From NCBI RefSeq assembly GCF_047496725.1, contig NC_132972.1, forward strand, positions 8,389,501 to 8,453,500: a stretch of DNA of 64,000 bases, read 5' to 3'. Below, in pieces: positions 1 to 11,200 of the stretch. This DNA is from Anoplolepis gracilipes. Lineage: Eukaryota; Arthropoda; Insecta; Hymenoptera; Formicidae. Made by a program: the position numbers and the translations under genes. Below the pieces are notes generated by a model. The model searched no databases. It saw nothing but the letters and a program-made list of their open reading frames with translations, and had not been told where the DNA came from. Positions within the stretch are counted from its first letter, which is position 1; every line of letters starts with the position of its first letter.

Positions 1-123
1 AGATTTAATATTTATATATGTATATATATCAAATATAAAAATTTATATGTATATTTATTGCTAAATTTAAAATCTATAAAATATTTATATATATTAAATA
101 TGATATGTATTAATTTTTATATT

Positions 124-162
<39 letters not shown>

Positions 163-244
163 AAATTTTAGTGCAATAAATATATGTTAATTAATTTCTC
201 AGTTGCTGAGTTTAAAACCATGATTCTTTTTCAGCAACTTCAAC
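1..244. other. AT-rich upstream flank of the ECI1-like gene
   Basis: No coding sequence is seen. The stretch is almost pure A/T, with a TA dinucleotide run at about 127-161. A pyrimidine-rich stretch ending in CAG at about 227-236 lies just before the ECI1 start codon, so a non-coding 5' exon may splice in here. No promoter motif can be named. Confidence 0.5.
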
Positions 245-1526
245 ATGACCATTTCAAGAGTTTTAATTGTTGGAGGACAGGTATATCTCAGAAGGTCTTA
301 TGTTACAGGAACAAAACTTGTTGAAGCTACACAAGATAATAATACAGGTAGGTCATTGCTACCTGTGTTAATAGAGGTCATACCAGCTAGCAGATTGCAA
401 AGTATACGAGGGAGCGAATTAGCTAGAAGTACAGAAGCCACGAGACATACAGGGCCATGCGGTGGTTTTTCTACTCAGTATGCATGCATGCTGTATATGC
501 TACTGTTTCAGTTATTTGTTTTTAACATGTTTTTTATATACAGCAGTTTTTCACTAATTTTATTTTACTCAATAATTGAATAGGGATTAGCATAATATCT
601 ATGGCGAAAACACCTGTTAACAGTTTAAACACAGAGCTATTAAGTGCATTAAAAACATCTTTATTGGAAGCTCAAAACAATCACAGCAAAGGTGTCATAC
701 TGACATCGTCCTTGCCAACCATATTCTCAGCAGGATTAGATATCACAGAAATGTATAATACTGATAAAAAGAGGCTTACTGATTTTTGGAACATGTTGCA
801 AGATACTTGGTTAACTCTTTACAGTCTAAATATTCCAGTTGCTTCTGCTATCAATGTATTTTTATCAAATCTTGTACTGTATGCAACCTGTCTTTGACAA
901 TTTGATAGAAATAATATTCTTCTGTTTTAAAGGGATCTAGTCCTGCTGGAGGTTGTTTGTTAGCCATATCTACAGAATACAGAGTTTTTGTAAAAGGTAA
1001 ACACAGTATGGGATTGAACGAAACGCAGTTGGGCATAGTTGCTCCTAAATGGTTCAGGGATCCCTACATTTCACTATTAGGCTATCGACAAGCCGAATTA
1101 GCGCTTTTAAGGTATGTAAGATTAATCTATATGGTATGTTATGATGAGATGATACATATGTCATTTTAGAGGATCGTTATTTAAACCTGAAGAGGCGTTG
1201 CAAATTAAACTCGTAGACGAACTCGCTAGAGATAAGGCCGATGCGATTGAAAAGTGCAAAAACTATATATTATCATACAATAATATATCAAGTAAGAAAA
1301 CATTGATAATTATGTATTTTGTAAAATTATACTTTTACATTAATCACTTATTTTCAATAAAGGCATTGGAAGGACTGTAACTAAGCTGGAAATGCGAAAC
1401 GACTTAATTCAGTGGATGAAAGAAAATAAGGAAACTGATCTTAACAGATTCATAGAATATATACTATTACCAAAAGTACAACAAGGCCTTAAACTTTATA
1501 TTGAATATTTGAAACGAAAACAGTAA
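245..1526 (+). CDS. ECI1: enoyl-CoA delta isomerase 1, mitochondrial (ECI1/DCI family)
   Basis: Crotonase-superfamily enzyme that shifts 3-cis/3-trans enoyl-CoA double bonds to 2-trans during mitochondrial beta-oxidation of unsaturated fatty acids. Exons: 245-347, 584-855, 933-1111, 1170-1291, 1363-1526; all junctions are GT..AG and phases match, giving 279 residues, close to the family's roughly 300. The first ~22 residues (Met-Thr-Ile-Ser-Arg-Val..., several Arg, no acids) look like a mitochondrial targeting peptide. Crotonase landmarks are visible: an oxyanion-hole loop with FSAGLDI in exon 2, NGSSPAGG at the exon 2/3 junction, and GLNETQLGIVAP in exon 3, whose Glu matches the catalytic Glu of ECI1. 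The C-terminal part (GSLFKPEEALQIKLVDE) is also family-typical. The ATG at 245 was chosen because it opens the transit-like leader. A possible AATAAA is at 1836. An upstream coding exon is not excluded. Confidence 0.93.
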
Positions 1527-2406
1527 TTAATATTTCTGTAAGATATAATGATTTTGTTTTACATATCTTGATGGTTTTATACACATGCATGTAAAACATT
1601 GCATATATTTGTAATTGACATCTAGACTAAAAAGTTCATAATGAGCAACTACAAAAAAAAGTTTTGAAAAAAATATTTGTAAAAATTATATATAAAAATA
1701 TTTACAAGAATTACACACACACACACACACACTATATGGTATATGGTAAACTTTTATAAACCCTTATATTAACTTTTATAAACCCTTTTATAAATCTTAT
1801 ATGTACAAGATATTTTGATAGAATATATATATTTTAATAAATGCATATAAATCATTTTTTTATTTCTCGAATTTTATTATATATTTTCAAAATTAGAGAA
1901 TGTAACATATATTAATCGATTATCTAGCCAATAGCTGTAGTAAGCCTTAAGTCGTAAGAAATGAACCAATCATATTCATTATTCTTCTCTAAAGTCAATT
2001 GTAATTGGTTAATTTCTTACGGCTTAAGGCTTACTACATCTATTGTAGACCTGGCCTAAGACTAGGCCATTAGGTCATAAATAAATCAACCTATTACCAT
2101 CAAGCATTTTGAAACGACTGTGATTGGTCAGTTTGCTTACGATTATAATTATTAAAAAATTTTTTCACATGCGATGGCTCTTATTTAGTCGAATAATTAT
2201 AAATAAGCGTTCTTTCGAAAGATTTTATCATAAATATTAGGAGAATACATTTTAGCGAGAAGTGATCTTGTGATTTTATTTTTTGTATGTGGCTCTCGCA
2301 ATGATATAGGTTAGGTTCCAACGTTTTTGTTGCTGGTCCTAAATTCTGAATCTCATCTTCGCGCGTTTGACATTCTGTCAGCTGTCAGTCAAGACCAACT
2401 ATCAGC
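1527..2406. other. intergenic region between ECI1 and salvador
   Basis: Contains the presumed 3' UTR of ECI1 (candidate poly(A) signal near 1836), a short (AC)n run near 1712-1731, the 126-bp palindromic element at 1925-2050, and from about 2220 a less AT-rich stretch that is probably promoter and 5' UTR of salvador. No other gene is seen. Confidence 0.6.
1925..2050. mobile_element. 126-bp palindromic MITE, copy 1
   Basis: The left half (around TGTAGTAAGCCTTAAG at 1936) is repeated in inverted orientation in the right half (CTTAAGGCTTACTACA at 2023-2038), with arms of about 50 bp around a centre containing CTCTAAAGTC. No open reading frame, so a non-autonomous element. A near-identical copy in the opposite orientation lies at 7501-7626. 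Superfamily not identified; a clear target-site duplication is not seen. Confidence 0.8.
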
Positions 2407-5400
2407 ATGTTATCGCGTAAAAACAAAGATCTACGGACAATTAAGGAGGGAGTGGTCGGCAAATATGTGAAGAAAGAAACACCACCTGAAATGCCAAGTA
2501 GGTATCTCGTCTTTCTTTATTCTGTGTGTGTCTTTTTGAGTCGTTTCATGAAAATTTTCTTTTCACTCAATTTAAGAAAAGATAACCTATAACATTCTCA
2601 TAAACGTTATAAATTGATTCAACGTATCCATGCATCATTTCGCATCTATATACACTTATACAGCATTCAACGCTCAAAGTAACAAAAGAAATCAGTTATC
2701 ATGTTCCCATAAACGTTATAAATTCCGATTCAATGAACATGTATTTCAAGAGACAAAGCTCGACAAATATTGTACATGTGCATGTATTAATAGACAGGAA
2801 TATTATTAGATCTTTGCATACGAAAAAGGGTGTTTTTAAATTTAGATTCAAAGAAACTTGTTCACGAGATATATTACTAATTATTACCTTTTATATTGAA
2901 CAAATATTTTGTTATGATTAACTTCCTTCTATAATTTTATACATTAAATTCTTTAAGATATTTTTATTTTTTCTGCGACATGTTTCTGATATTGCAGTAT
3001 TATGCAAGATAAACTTGTTGTGTAGTTTATATTATAAATTTTTTTTCAATTAGATATCCAGCAAATATTTGCAATATATGTATAATATTAAAATAGTAAA
3101 TTATAAAATAATTTGCTATTAATATATTAGACATAAATAAATAAAACAAAAAGCTAACTATATAATTATAACTAACAATATTGTTAACATCAAAAACAAA
3201 TATATAACGTTCAATATATTTATTATATTATATAGAATTATGCATATATTGCAAATGTTTGCTAGATATGTACTTCAGAAAAATTTTGCTTATAAAATGT
3301 TTATTAATGAATTATTAATAAAATCTCATTTAATTGATTTTTTTCTTTAAAAAATTGGAGAAATACTGATATAATTTTCCAGTCTTTCTCAGCATTCATA
3401 TTCCCTAATACAATCTTGTTTTCTGTAAAAATGTCAATTATATAACACAATTTGTATTATTTACATCTAGTTATCAATGTATGGACGACAGAGCCGAACA
3501 GAAGGACGAGACGACGGAACAACCATTCAACGATGCCGAATATGGTAAATATATAAATATATAATTATATATAAATATAAATGAAGCATTATATAACATA
3601 TTTATAACTGCGTAATAAAAAATAAAAAAAAGAGATCTGCAACATTTGCTTGTCTCACAAGGAAAGATATAGAAGTGTCTCCCTTTGATTTGAATGCGCT
3701 TTGAATATGTTGTAGTCTAGGTCAAAATAGGAGGCATATATTTTTTTATACGTGCTTTTTCGGCCATTAAGGGGGTGTTTCACCCTCTTGAGAAATATCG
3801 CTTTTTATATTTTTGAGCAAATATTGTCGAAAGTAAGAGGTATAAAAAAAGTTTTCAATAAAAATTTTATGGTTTTTAATGTATTTTAAAACTGCTAATC
3901 AAATTTTTCGAAAATGTCCCATTTTTCGAAATCCTTCCCCCCCCCCCCTCAATTTTTGAAAAATCTGATTATGCCGTTTTAAAGTACATTAAAAACCATT
4001 AAAATCTTCACTGCAAATTTTTTTTTATATCTCTTACCGTTTCGATAGTATTTGCTCAAAAATATAAAAACCGATTTTCCTCAAGAAGGTGTTTCACCCC
4101 TTTACGGGCCGAAAAAGCAAGTATAAAAAAATACGTGCCTCCTATTTTGACCTAGACTGCAACATATTCAAAGCGCATTAAAATCGGAGGGAGACACTTA
4201 TAACCCAGTATATTTTTTTTTTTTTTATTTAATTTCTATATTCTATTGTGTGCAATGTGTTACCAAGATTAGTGCCTTATATCTTATTACTGTATGTATA
4301 TGAATATTAAATAAAGTTGAAATGATTTCTTGCACATTATCTTTAAAAACAAATTCTAATTTTTTGATAAGAAATCTGTCTAAAAGAATATTTGATGAAT
4401 CTGAATGCAATTATGAAAGCGATTTTTAATTTTTTTGACAATAAGCATTCCTTCAAGTGCTAAAATTTGTTCTGGCGGTTTCTAGAATACGATTCTTTTC
4501 GATAAATAACAAAGAACATAATATCTCCCAATCTCAATTTCAATTAGTTGCTTTATAATTAAGAAATATATATACATATGAAGATTTATCGATGCTTCTC
4601 TGGTATCAGTCTATTCCTCAACAACCTAGTACAGTGCAGATGTTCGGAAATACAAAAACCATACCCAGTGCTGTCGGTTTAGGTAACCACGAGGGAAAAT
4701 ATACGCCAAATAGTTCTATTCCCGACTTAGCTCAAAGGTTAATAAATAATAATTTTGATTTTTAATTTTATAAAATAAAAAATTAACATTTAAAAATGAA
4801 ATACTTTTATCAGATAAACATCTAAATATATTTTTTCTCCTTAATTTTTTGACTCTTTTATTTTTACCATAGATTTGCCAGTCTTGCTGTTAATACTGGA
4901 ATAAATGACAGCATGTTTTCGAGAACCGCGACACCCATGTATCATCCCGAATTGTCGCCTGCAATGTCCCACACTTATATCAATCAGTATGCTGGATCTG
5001 AATATCATTTGGACAGAGTACAGACACCACAGATGCCTTATATGCCTTACGATATCGACTTTGGTTACGAAGATTATAATCACTCCATGTATCATCAAAA
5101 TGCTGGGTACGATTTTCCTAATAGCTTTCGTATTTACATGACAAATATATCATTTTACGAAATTATATTATTCATATCCGTTAAAAATATATTATTTTAA
5201 TGAGCCTTTATCATTCTGGTTATCAAGTTACAGCAGATGTCATTCGGAGAGATCGAGTTCTCGAAGTGAACAGCAGCAGGAAGAGCTACCTTTACCGCCT
5301 GGATGGTCGGTTGACTTCACGCTCCGTGGCCGAAAGTATTATATCGATCACAACACCAAAACTACACATTGGTCGCATCCGCTCGAGAAGGAAGGTTTAC

Positions 5401-6212
5401 CCACAGGTTGGGAGAGAATTGAATCGCCTGAATATGGAGTTTATTATGTCAAGTGAGTAGTTTGCCTTTTGCAAGAAGAAAACAGGACAAGGTTCCAATA
5501 AGGCCTAATGCACATATATAATAGAGAAAATACTGGGAATAGGAATATAGGAAATTGGAATTGTTTCATTTTAGAACAAGAAAAGATAATATGCATAATG
5601 AATTAGGAATAATTAATCCATTCCCTTCTCTTGCTTGAAATAAAATAATTCTAAATTGTTCTTTCAAACGCGGTCTCGTTACAATAAGTTCTTTTCTTTT
5701 CTTTCTTCGTAGCCACATTACGCGTCAAGCGCAATACGAGCATCCGTGTTATCCGCACGAGATACAGGCGGTACGCGTCGTGTCACCACCACGACACACG
5801 CACTTTCACTCTCATAGTGTTCTCGTGCCGGCCAATCCCTATCTCAACGAGGAGATACCACATTGGCTATACGTGTATAGTAGAGCTTCGATAGCCCTGG
5901 ATCGTAAGCTGCGCTGGGAGTTGTTTCGCTTACCCGAGCTAGACTGCTTCAACGCCATGCTTACTAGACTGTATAAGCAGGAACTGGAAGAAGTTGTGAT
6001 GCGTTACGAAGAATACAGGTAAGAGATCTAAAATAAAGACGGTCGGTGATATTAAATGCATTTATGATAATCTCATTTTCACATTTTGCATTATTTGATT
6101 TTGCTACAGATCAGCATTATTGTGTGAAATGGAACAGAGATTGAAAGAATTGAATCCAGAATCAGGTAGTAGTAGTGCCGGTGCTATTGCCTTACGAAGA
6201 TCTCTTCCTTGA
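2407..6212 (+). CDS. sav: Salvador (SAV1/WW45), Hippo pathway scaffold
   Basis: Adaptor that binds Hippo (MST) kinase and helps it activate Warts (LATS), restraining Yorkie (YAP). Exons: 2407-2497, 3471-3544, 4610-4737, 4873-5106, 5234-5452, 5713-6018, 6110-6212; GT..AG and phases agree, giving 384 residues versus 383 in human SAV1. The N-terminus MLSRK...GKYVKKETPP is the conserved Salvador start. The middle is low-complexity, rich in Tyr, Met and His. WW domain 1 spans about 194-226 (Trp200 and Trp222). WW domain 2 spans about 230-261 with Trp235 but Tyr257 in place of the second Trp, as in other Salvador proteins. VPANPYLNEEIPHWL (~287-301) leads into a C-terminal SARAH coiled coil (~315-365), the Hippo-binding part. 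Intron 2 (3545-4609) hosts a 527-bp palindromic element. Confidence 0.96.
3673..4199. mobile_element. 527-bp long-inverted-repeat element in salvador intron 2
   Basis: The arm starting AAGTGTCTCCCT at 3673 is repeated inverted as AGGGAGACACTT ending at 4199. The arms run inward for over 200 bp (e.g. GGTCAAAATAGGAGGC at 3719 versus GCCTCCTATTTTGACC at 4137-4152; GTGTTTCACCC on both sides), meeting at a C-rich centre near 3938-3950. The arms differ by scattered substitutions, so insertion is not recent. No coding capacity. Non-autonomous foldback/MITE-type element. Confidence 0.85.
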
Positions 6213-6404
6213 GAGAAATGTCAATTAAATATATATATATATATATATATCTTCTCTCGACTGATGGAAGGTTCCTTTAGATAAGTGATTATCGATGTGT
6301 GTCACACTTGATACATGTGTAGATATTGTAAAACAATGAAGTTGATCTTTTTTGATAATGTTTTTATTATACAAGTTTTAAGAAATAATTATTAAATGTT
6401 ACCT
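6213..6404. other. salvador 3' UTR and convergent gap
   Basis: Short stretch between the stop codons of two convergent genes, containing a (TA)n run near 6230-6250. The two 3' UTRs probably overlap or abut here. Confidence 0.5.
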
Positions 6405-6818
6405 CTAATGCTCATTCACTTTGGCAGTTTCTTCTTCTACTTTGGTAGCCTTTTCTTCCTTTTCCATTTTGTGCACAACATCAAACTCCTTGACAAGTTT
6501 CAGGCCTGAGATTTGGTATACATGCGTGGTATCAGGTACACCAGTCAAAAATCTATACGACATTCCTGTAAAAAAATAAGTTCCGTAAGTTTTTTTCTGG
6601 TAAAATCAATAAAAAATTGATAAAAAGTACTTTGACGTACTTCGTTCTGTGCTATCTGTTGGCATTTTGTCTTTTAAAATTAGATAGAATACAATGCCAA
6701 AACAATTCCAGCCTACAAAAGCATAAAGCAATGAAAGTCTTTCTCTAGTTCGAAAGGCTTTGTGCTTATCTTTTGTATTTTTTATTCCGAGTAAATGCTG
6801 CAGGTATTTTTTCCACAT
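6405..6818 (-). CDS. small single-pass membrane protein, SMIM26-like
   Basis: Two exons, 6641-6818 and 6405-6565, with donor GTACGT and acceptor TTTTTTTACAG, give 112 residues. The N-terminus MWKKYLQHLLGIKN is basic and amphipathic. One hydrophobic segment is at about 29-47 (SLLYAFVGWNCFGIVFYLI), flanked by basic residues. The tail is acidic/lysine-rich with many Glu and Lys. The spacing Ser-x2-Tyr-x4-Trp-x3-Gly-x3-Tyr within and before the membrane segment matches what I recall of human SMIM26, a mitochondrial microprotein; that is a family inference from a short motif. The start is the first ATG of the frame and opens directly on the conserved-looking leader. The gene is tail-to-tail with salvador and head-to-head with the DDX18-like gene, about 1.4 kb apart. 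Confidence 0.6.
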
Positions 6819-7165
6819 GATTTTTAAATTTGTGTATGTGCAAGTCTAAAAAAATATCGTGTAACCTATAAAAAAAACTTGTAAAACTTTAAAATAAATG
6901 ATCAATAACTATATTTGTGTTGATAAGAGAGTGATAAAACGAATTATAAAATTATTAAAAAATACATCTTTGTTTTAACTGTATGTATAAATATAGAAGA
7001 CTAAGATAAATTAGAAAAATTTTCATAAAGAGAAAAAAACTTATATTTTCGAAAAAAATCAGGAAATGTTTAGTTTTATTTCAATTAAAAAATGGATTAA
7101 TTGATGAAATATAAATAGATTAGATTACCTAACCTATCACTAGTGTACAAATTATCATCTGTCAA

Positions 7166-7325
7166 TGGCTGTGTTCAGCAGAGAAGCAAATCAGTGAGCG
7201 CTTAGTGATTCTTTACCGTGATTGGTTCCTGCACTTGGATCCAACAAAGATCTAAATGCAAGAACCAATCACAATAAAGAATCACTAAGCGCTCACTGAT
7301 TTGCTTTCTCTGCTGAACGCAGCCA
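7166..7325. mobile_element. 160-bp palindromic MITE
   Basis: TGGCTGTGTTCAGCAGAGAA at 7166 is matched by the inverted copy ending CTGAACGCAGCCA at 7325. The arms are about 68 bp and nearly identical (both contain AATCAGTGAGCGCTTAGTGA or its complement), with a short centre around 7234-7256. No ORF. High arm identity suggests a fairly recent insertion. Confidence 0.85.
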
Positions 7326-7500
7326 ATAAAATTTTATAGTAATCGTTTATAGTTTATATACACCATAGAGATATTATATATAGAGTACGGGAGGGGGCCG
7401 AGAACGCGATAGCGAAATAGAAAGAGAACGCTGCATATAGACCCTTGCTGTCCTTGTCTATCGCGCATGCGCGTTATAAAAATGTTACTCTTAGGCTGAA

Positions 7501-7626
7501 TCTACAATAGATGTAGTAAGCCTTAAGCCGTAAGAAATTAACCAATTACAATTGACTTTAGAGAAGAATAATGAATATGATTGGTTCATTTCTTACGACT
7601 TAAGGCTTACTACAGCTGTTGTAGAC
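7501..7626. mobile_element. 126-bp palindromic MITE, copy 2 (inverted relative to copy 1)
   Basis: Reads as the reverse complement of 1925-2050 almost base for base: TCTACAATAGATGTAGTAAG at 7501, centre GACTTTAGAGAAG, end CTGTTGTAGAC at 7626. Visible differences are confined to one end. No coding sequence. Confidence 0.85.
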
Positions 7627-7696
7627 TCGGCCTTAGGGTGCGTTCGGGGCACAGACTTCTATATAATACTGGACTGCTAACTCCTTATGTATAAGC

Positions 7697-8120
7697 AGAG
7701 AGAAGCCTGAGAGGCGCCATGAAGCCGTTTTTGAGAGAATCCATTTTCACCGCAGTACAGTGGCGCTAACTGGATCGATTTTAGAGCCGGTACAAGTATA
7801 TATATATATATATATATATATTACTATATATATTACTTCATAATATATGTTAAAGTGAAAAAAGATCACGCGCAGTTGCAATTAATAATATGTAAAATAT
7901 TAATAAATGTATATGTTTCGTACTTTTGAGATCCACAGTTATGAATCTAGCACGGACACGAACCATAATTTGTGGATCTAGCACGGACACGAACCGCTGG
8001 AAAGTCGATCCAGCTATGTAGTTCCACCGGCTCTAAAATCGATCCAGTTAGCGTCACTGTACCGCGGTGAAAATGGGTTCCCTCAAAAACGGCTTCATGG
8101 CGCCTCTCAGGCTTCTCTCT
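7697..8120. mobile_element. 424-bp inverted-repeat element upstream of the DDX18-like gene
   Basis: Arms of about 95 bp: AGAGAGAAGCCTGAGAGGCG at 7697 through TTTTAGAGCCGGT (~7793), and ACCGGCTCTAAAA (~8026) through GCTTCTCTCT ending at 8120. Only a few differences separate them. The interior holds a (TA)n run (7799-7820) and a 19-bp direct repeat, TCTAGCACGGACACGAACC, at 7946-7964 and 7977-7995. No ORF. It ends 112 bp before the DDX18-like start codon. Confidence 0.88.
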
Positions 8121-8232
8121 AGTTATAGTATCAACTAGTAAACCATGTGTTTTGCTTGAAAGAAATCAACGGTGGTCATAGATTGATAGACAAAAGTATT
8201 TTCTTTGCGTATTATTAAAAAAAAATAATAAA

Positions 8233-11200
8233 ATGTCTGAGAAAGTGTTAATGCGAAAAATTAAGAAACGAGAAAAGACAAAATTAGCAAAGTTAAAACA
8301 ACGGGAGGAACAAAACGGTAAAAGCATATAATTTTTAAGGTTACATCTGTGAAGCGAAAATTATGTAAAAATTGTTATTTAATTAGTTTCAAGATATGTA
8401 TATACATATCTTATTCAATTGATAATTGTCCGTTATGTAATTATGAATTGAAATAATCATTAAAATTGAAGATCTCTTCCATATATATTGTTGATTATAT
8501 CTTTCTTTAACATTCTTCTCTATCATTATTTATTTGAAGTATTTATTTCTTTATTACAGATGAAATTAGTTCAGAGAATACAACTGAAATAAATCAGCAA
8601 CACATGGAAGAAAAAGTTCCTCTAAAAAGTAAGACCTTTAATTAATTTTATTTTTATATAAAAATGTGTACTTGTATTTTGTATACAATCTTACTAAGAA
8701 ACTAATAATGTTATTTACAAAGCAGCTATTGAGCTATTTTTCCATTTAATATATAATTAATATTTATGTATATTTTTTAGAAAAAAGGAAATTATCTGAA
8801 CAGCCAGAAGTAGCCACTGAGAAAGAAGAAATCACTGAGAATTGTACGTACTAATTTGCTAAAATGATAATAATTAAATAATAATTTAATATTTCTGTTT
8901 AAAAAATATATATATTTATTTTTTTATTTAGTACCAGGTACAGCTATGGGTTTTGAAATAACAAATGATACAAGCTTTTCTGTATTGAATGGAAGAGTAT
9001 GTGAGAATACATTGAAAGGAATAGAAGATATGGGTTTTACAAAAATGACAGAGATACAAGCGAAAGCTATACCACCTCTTTTAGAAGGGAGAGATCTGGT
9101 GGGTGCTGCTAAAACCGGATCTGGCAAAACTCTGGCATTTTTAATTCCTGCAGTTGAGTTGATTTACAAATTGAAGTTTATGCCTCGTAACGGTATGTAA
9201 ACTTGATATAGTTTAAGATGTATTCTGTATCAGAATGATATTGAGATATTTTTTATATTGTATTTTATGAATAATTTTTATGAACTTATTATACAACAGT
9301 AATATGTAATTATGATTTGAAATATAATTTGAATAGTTGATTAAATGTAAATAATAATTAATTATATTTGTGTTTAATATATACTTATATTTTTGTCTTA
9401 CATGGAAATAAGTTCACAAAAATTATTAATGAAGTTTCTTACATTGTCTCTATTACTCTACTGCAATTGTATAAAATTAGCTTGGACAAAACGCAATGTA
9501 TTTATTATTTGTAGGTACTGGATGTATTATTATGTCTCCCACTAGAGAATTATCTATGCAAACTTTTGGTGTCCTGAAAGAATTAATGAAATATCATCAT
9601 CATACATATGGTTTATTGATGGGTGGTGCCAGTAGACAAACTGAAGCACAAAAGCTTGGAAAGGGAATCAATATTATTGTGGCAACACCAGGACGATTGT
9701 TAGATCATTTGCAAAATACACCTGATTTCCTATACAAGAATCTTCAATGTCTAGTGATCGACGAAGCTGATCGTATTTTAGATATTGGATATGAAGAAGA
9801 GTTGAAACAAATCATTAACATTCTTCCTAGTTAGTGACATTACAATTCACATTAAAATTAAAATTGAATTATACATATTTTTTCATTACTATGTAATTTA
9901 TTATTACAGAGCGTCGACAGACTATGCTGTTTAGTGCGACACAGACTCAAAAGGTAGCAATGATAACAACATTAGCTCTTAAAAAGGAACCTATATATGT
10001 TGGAGTTGATGACAATAAGGAAATAGCAACTGTGGATGGTCTACAACAGGGTTACGTAGCATGTCCAAGCGAACAACGATTTTTACTTCTGTTCACATTT
10101 CTAAAGAAAAATAGAAAGAAGAAGATAATGGTTTTCTTTAGTTCGTGCATGTCTGTCAAATACCATCATGAACTCTTAAATTATATTGATTTACCTGTAA
10201 TGAGTATACATGTATGTGTTATTGGATACGTTAGTACTTTTTAAAATTGCTACTTTTTTGGTTTAACGTTTCTACTCTGATTATGTTGACAGGGTAAACA
10301 AAAACAAACGAAAAGAACCACTACCTTTTACCAATTTTGCAATGCTTCTACTGGAATTTTACTTTGCACCGATGTGGCTGCGAGAGGTTTAGATATACCC
10401 GACGTCGATTGGATTGTGCAATATGATCCACCGGATGATCCTAAGGTAAGGAATGTTATGATATTTCACTTTGTTTACCATTGAGAGAAAAAGAAAAAGA
10501 GAAAAATTACATAGTTGAATTATTATTGATATAATAATCCAATCATAAATACGAATTTACAATTAATGGATATCACACATTTTTTAGGAATACATTCATC
10601 GTGTAGGCCGAACTGCTCGCGGAGAAGGCAGCAGCGGTCATGCTTTATTGATACTGCGGCCAGAAGAGCTTGGTTTTCTTCGTTATCTTAAAGAAGCTCG
10701 CGTACCCGTCAACGAGTACGAGTTCTCTTGGAATAAAATTGCTGATATACAATTACAGGTTTGTTATACAATTAGATTTCTATACATATTCAATATAGTA
10801 TACTGTGGGCCATATTTGACAAGTCATGATTAGGAAGTTTAAAAATATCATTATATGGTTGATTAATGAAAAAAATAGAGAAATCTAAGTTAGTGTACTT
10901 GTTCAGTAACTCTATCTGCAACTTCACTTATTAATATCTTGTACATTATGAAGTGATATAATTATATAAATTTGATAATTATTTATAAATATATTTTTTG
11001 TTTTTAGCTTGAGAAGCTAATATCGAAGAATTACTTTTTACATCAATCGGCGAAGGAGGCGTTCAAAAATTATGTTAGAGCATACGATTCTCATCATTTG
11101 AAACAGGTTTTCGATATAGAAACCTTAGATCTAACGAAAGTTGCCAAATCATTTGGATTTATTGTACCACCAGCAGTAGACTTGAGTAAGTGCTCTTAAT

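Larger units (their letters stand above)
6819..8232. promoter_or_regulatory. divergent promoter interval crowded with palindromic elements
   Basis: This 1.4-kb region separates two divergently transcribed genes (the SMIM26-like gene leftward, the DDX18-like gene rightward), so both promoters should lie here. About half is occupied by three unrelated inverted-repeat elements (7166-7325, 7501-7626, 7697-8120). Between them, 7380-7480 is unusually GC-rich (a GCGCATGCGCG motif near 7463-7473) and could hold promoter sequence. No TATA box or named motif can be assigned with confidence. Confidence 0.5.

Noticed and set aside
4841..5141. Alternative frames on both strands over salvador exon 4
   Set aside because: The spliced salvador frame (TPMYHPELSPAM...) fits phase with both neighbours; the others are shadows.
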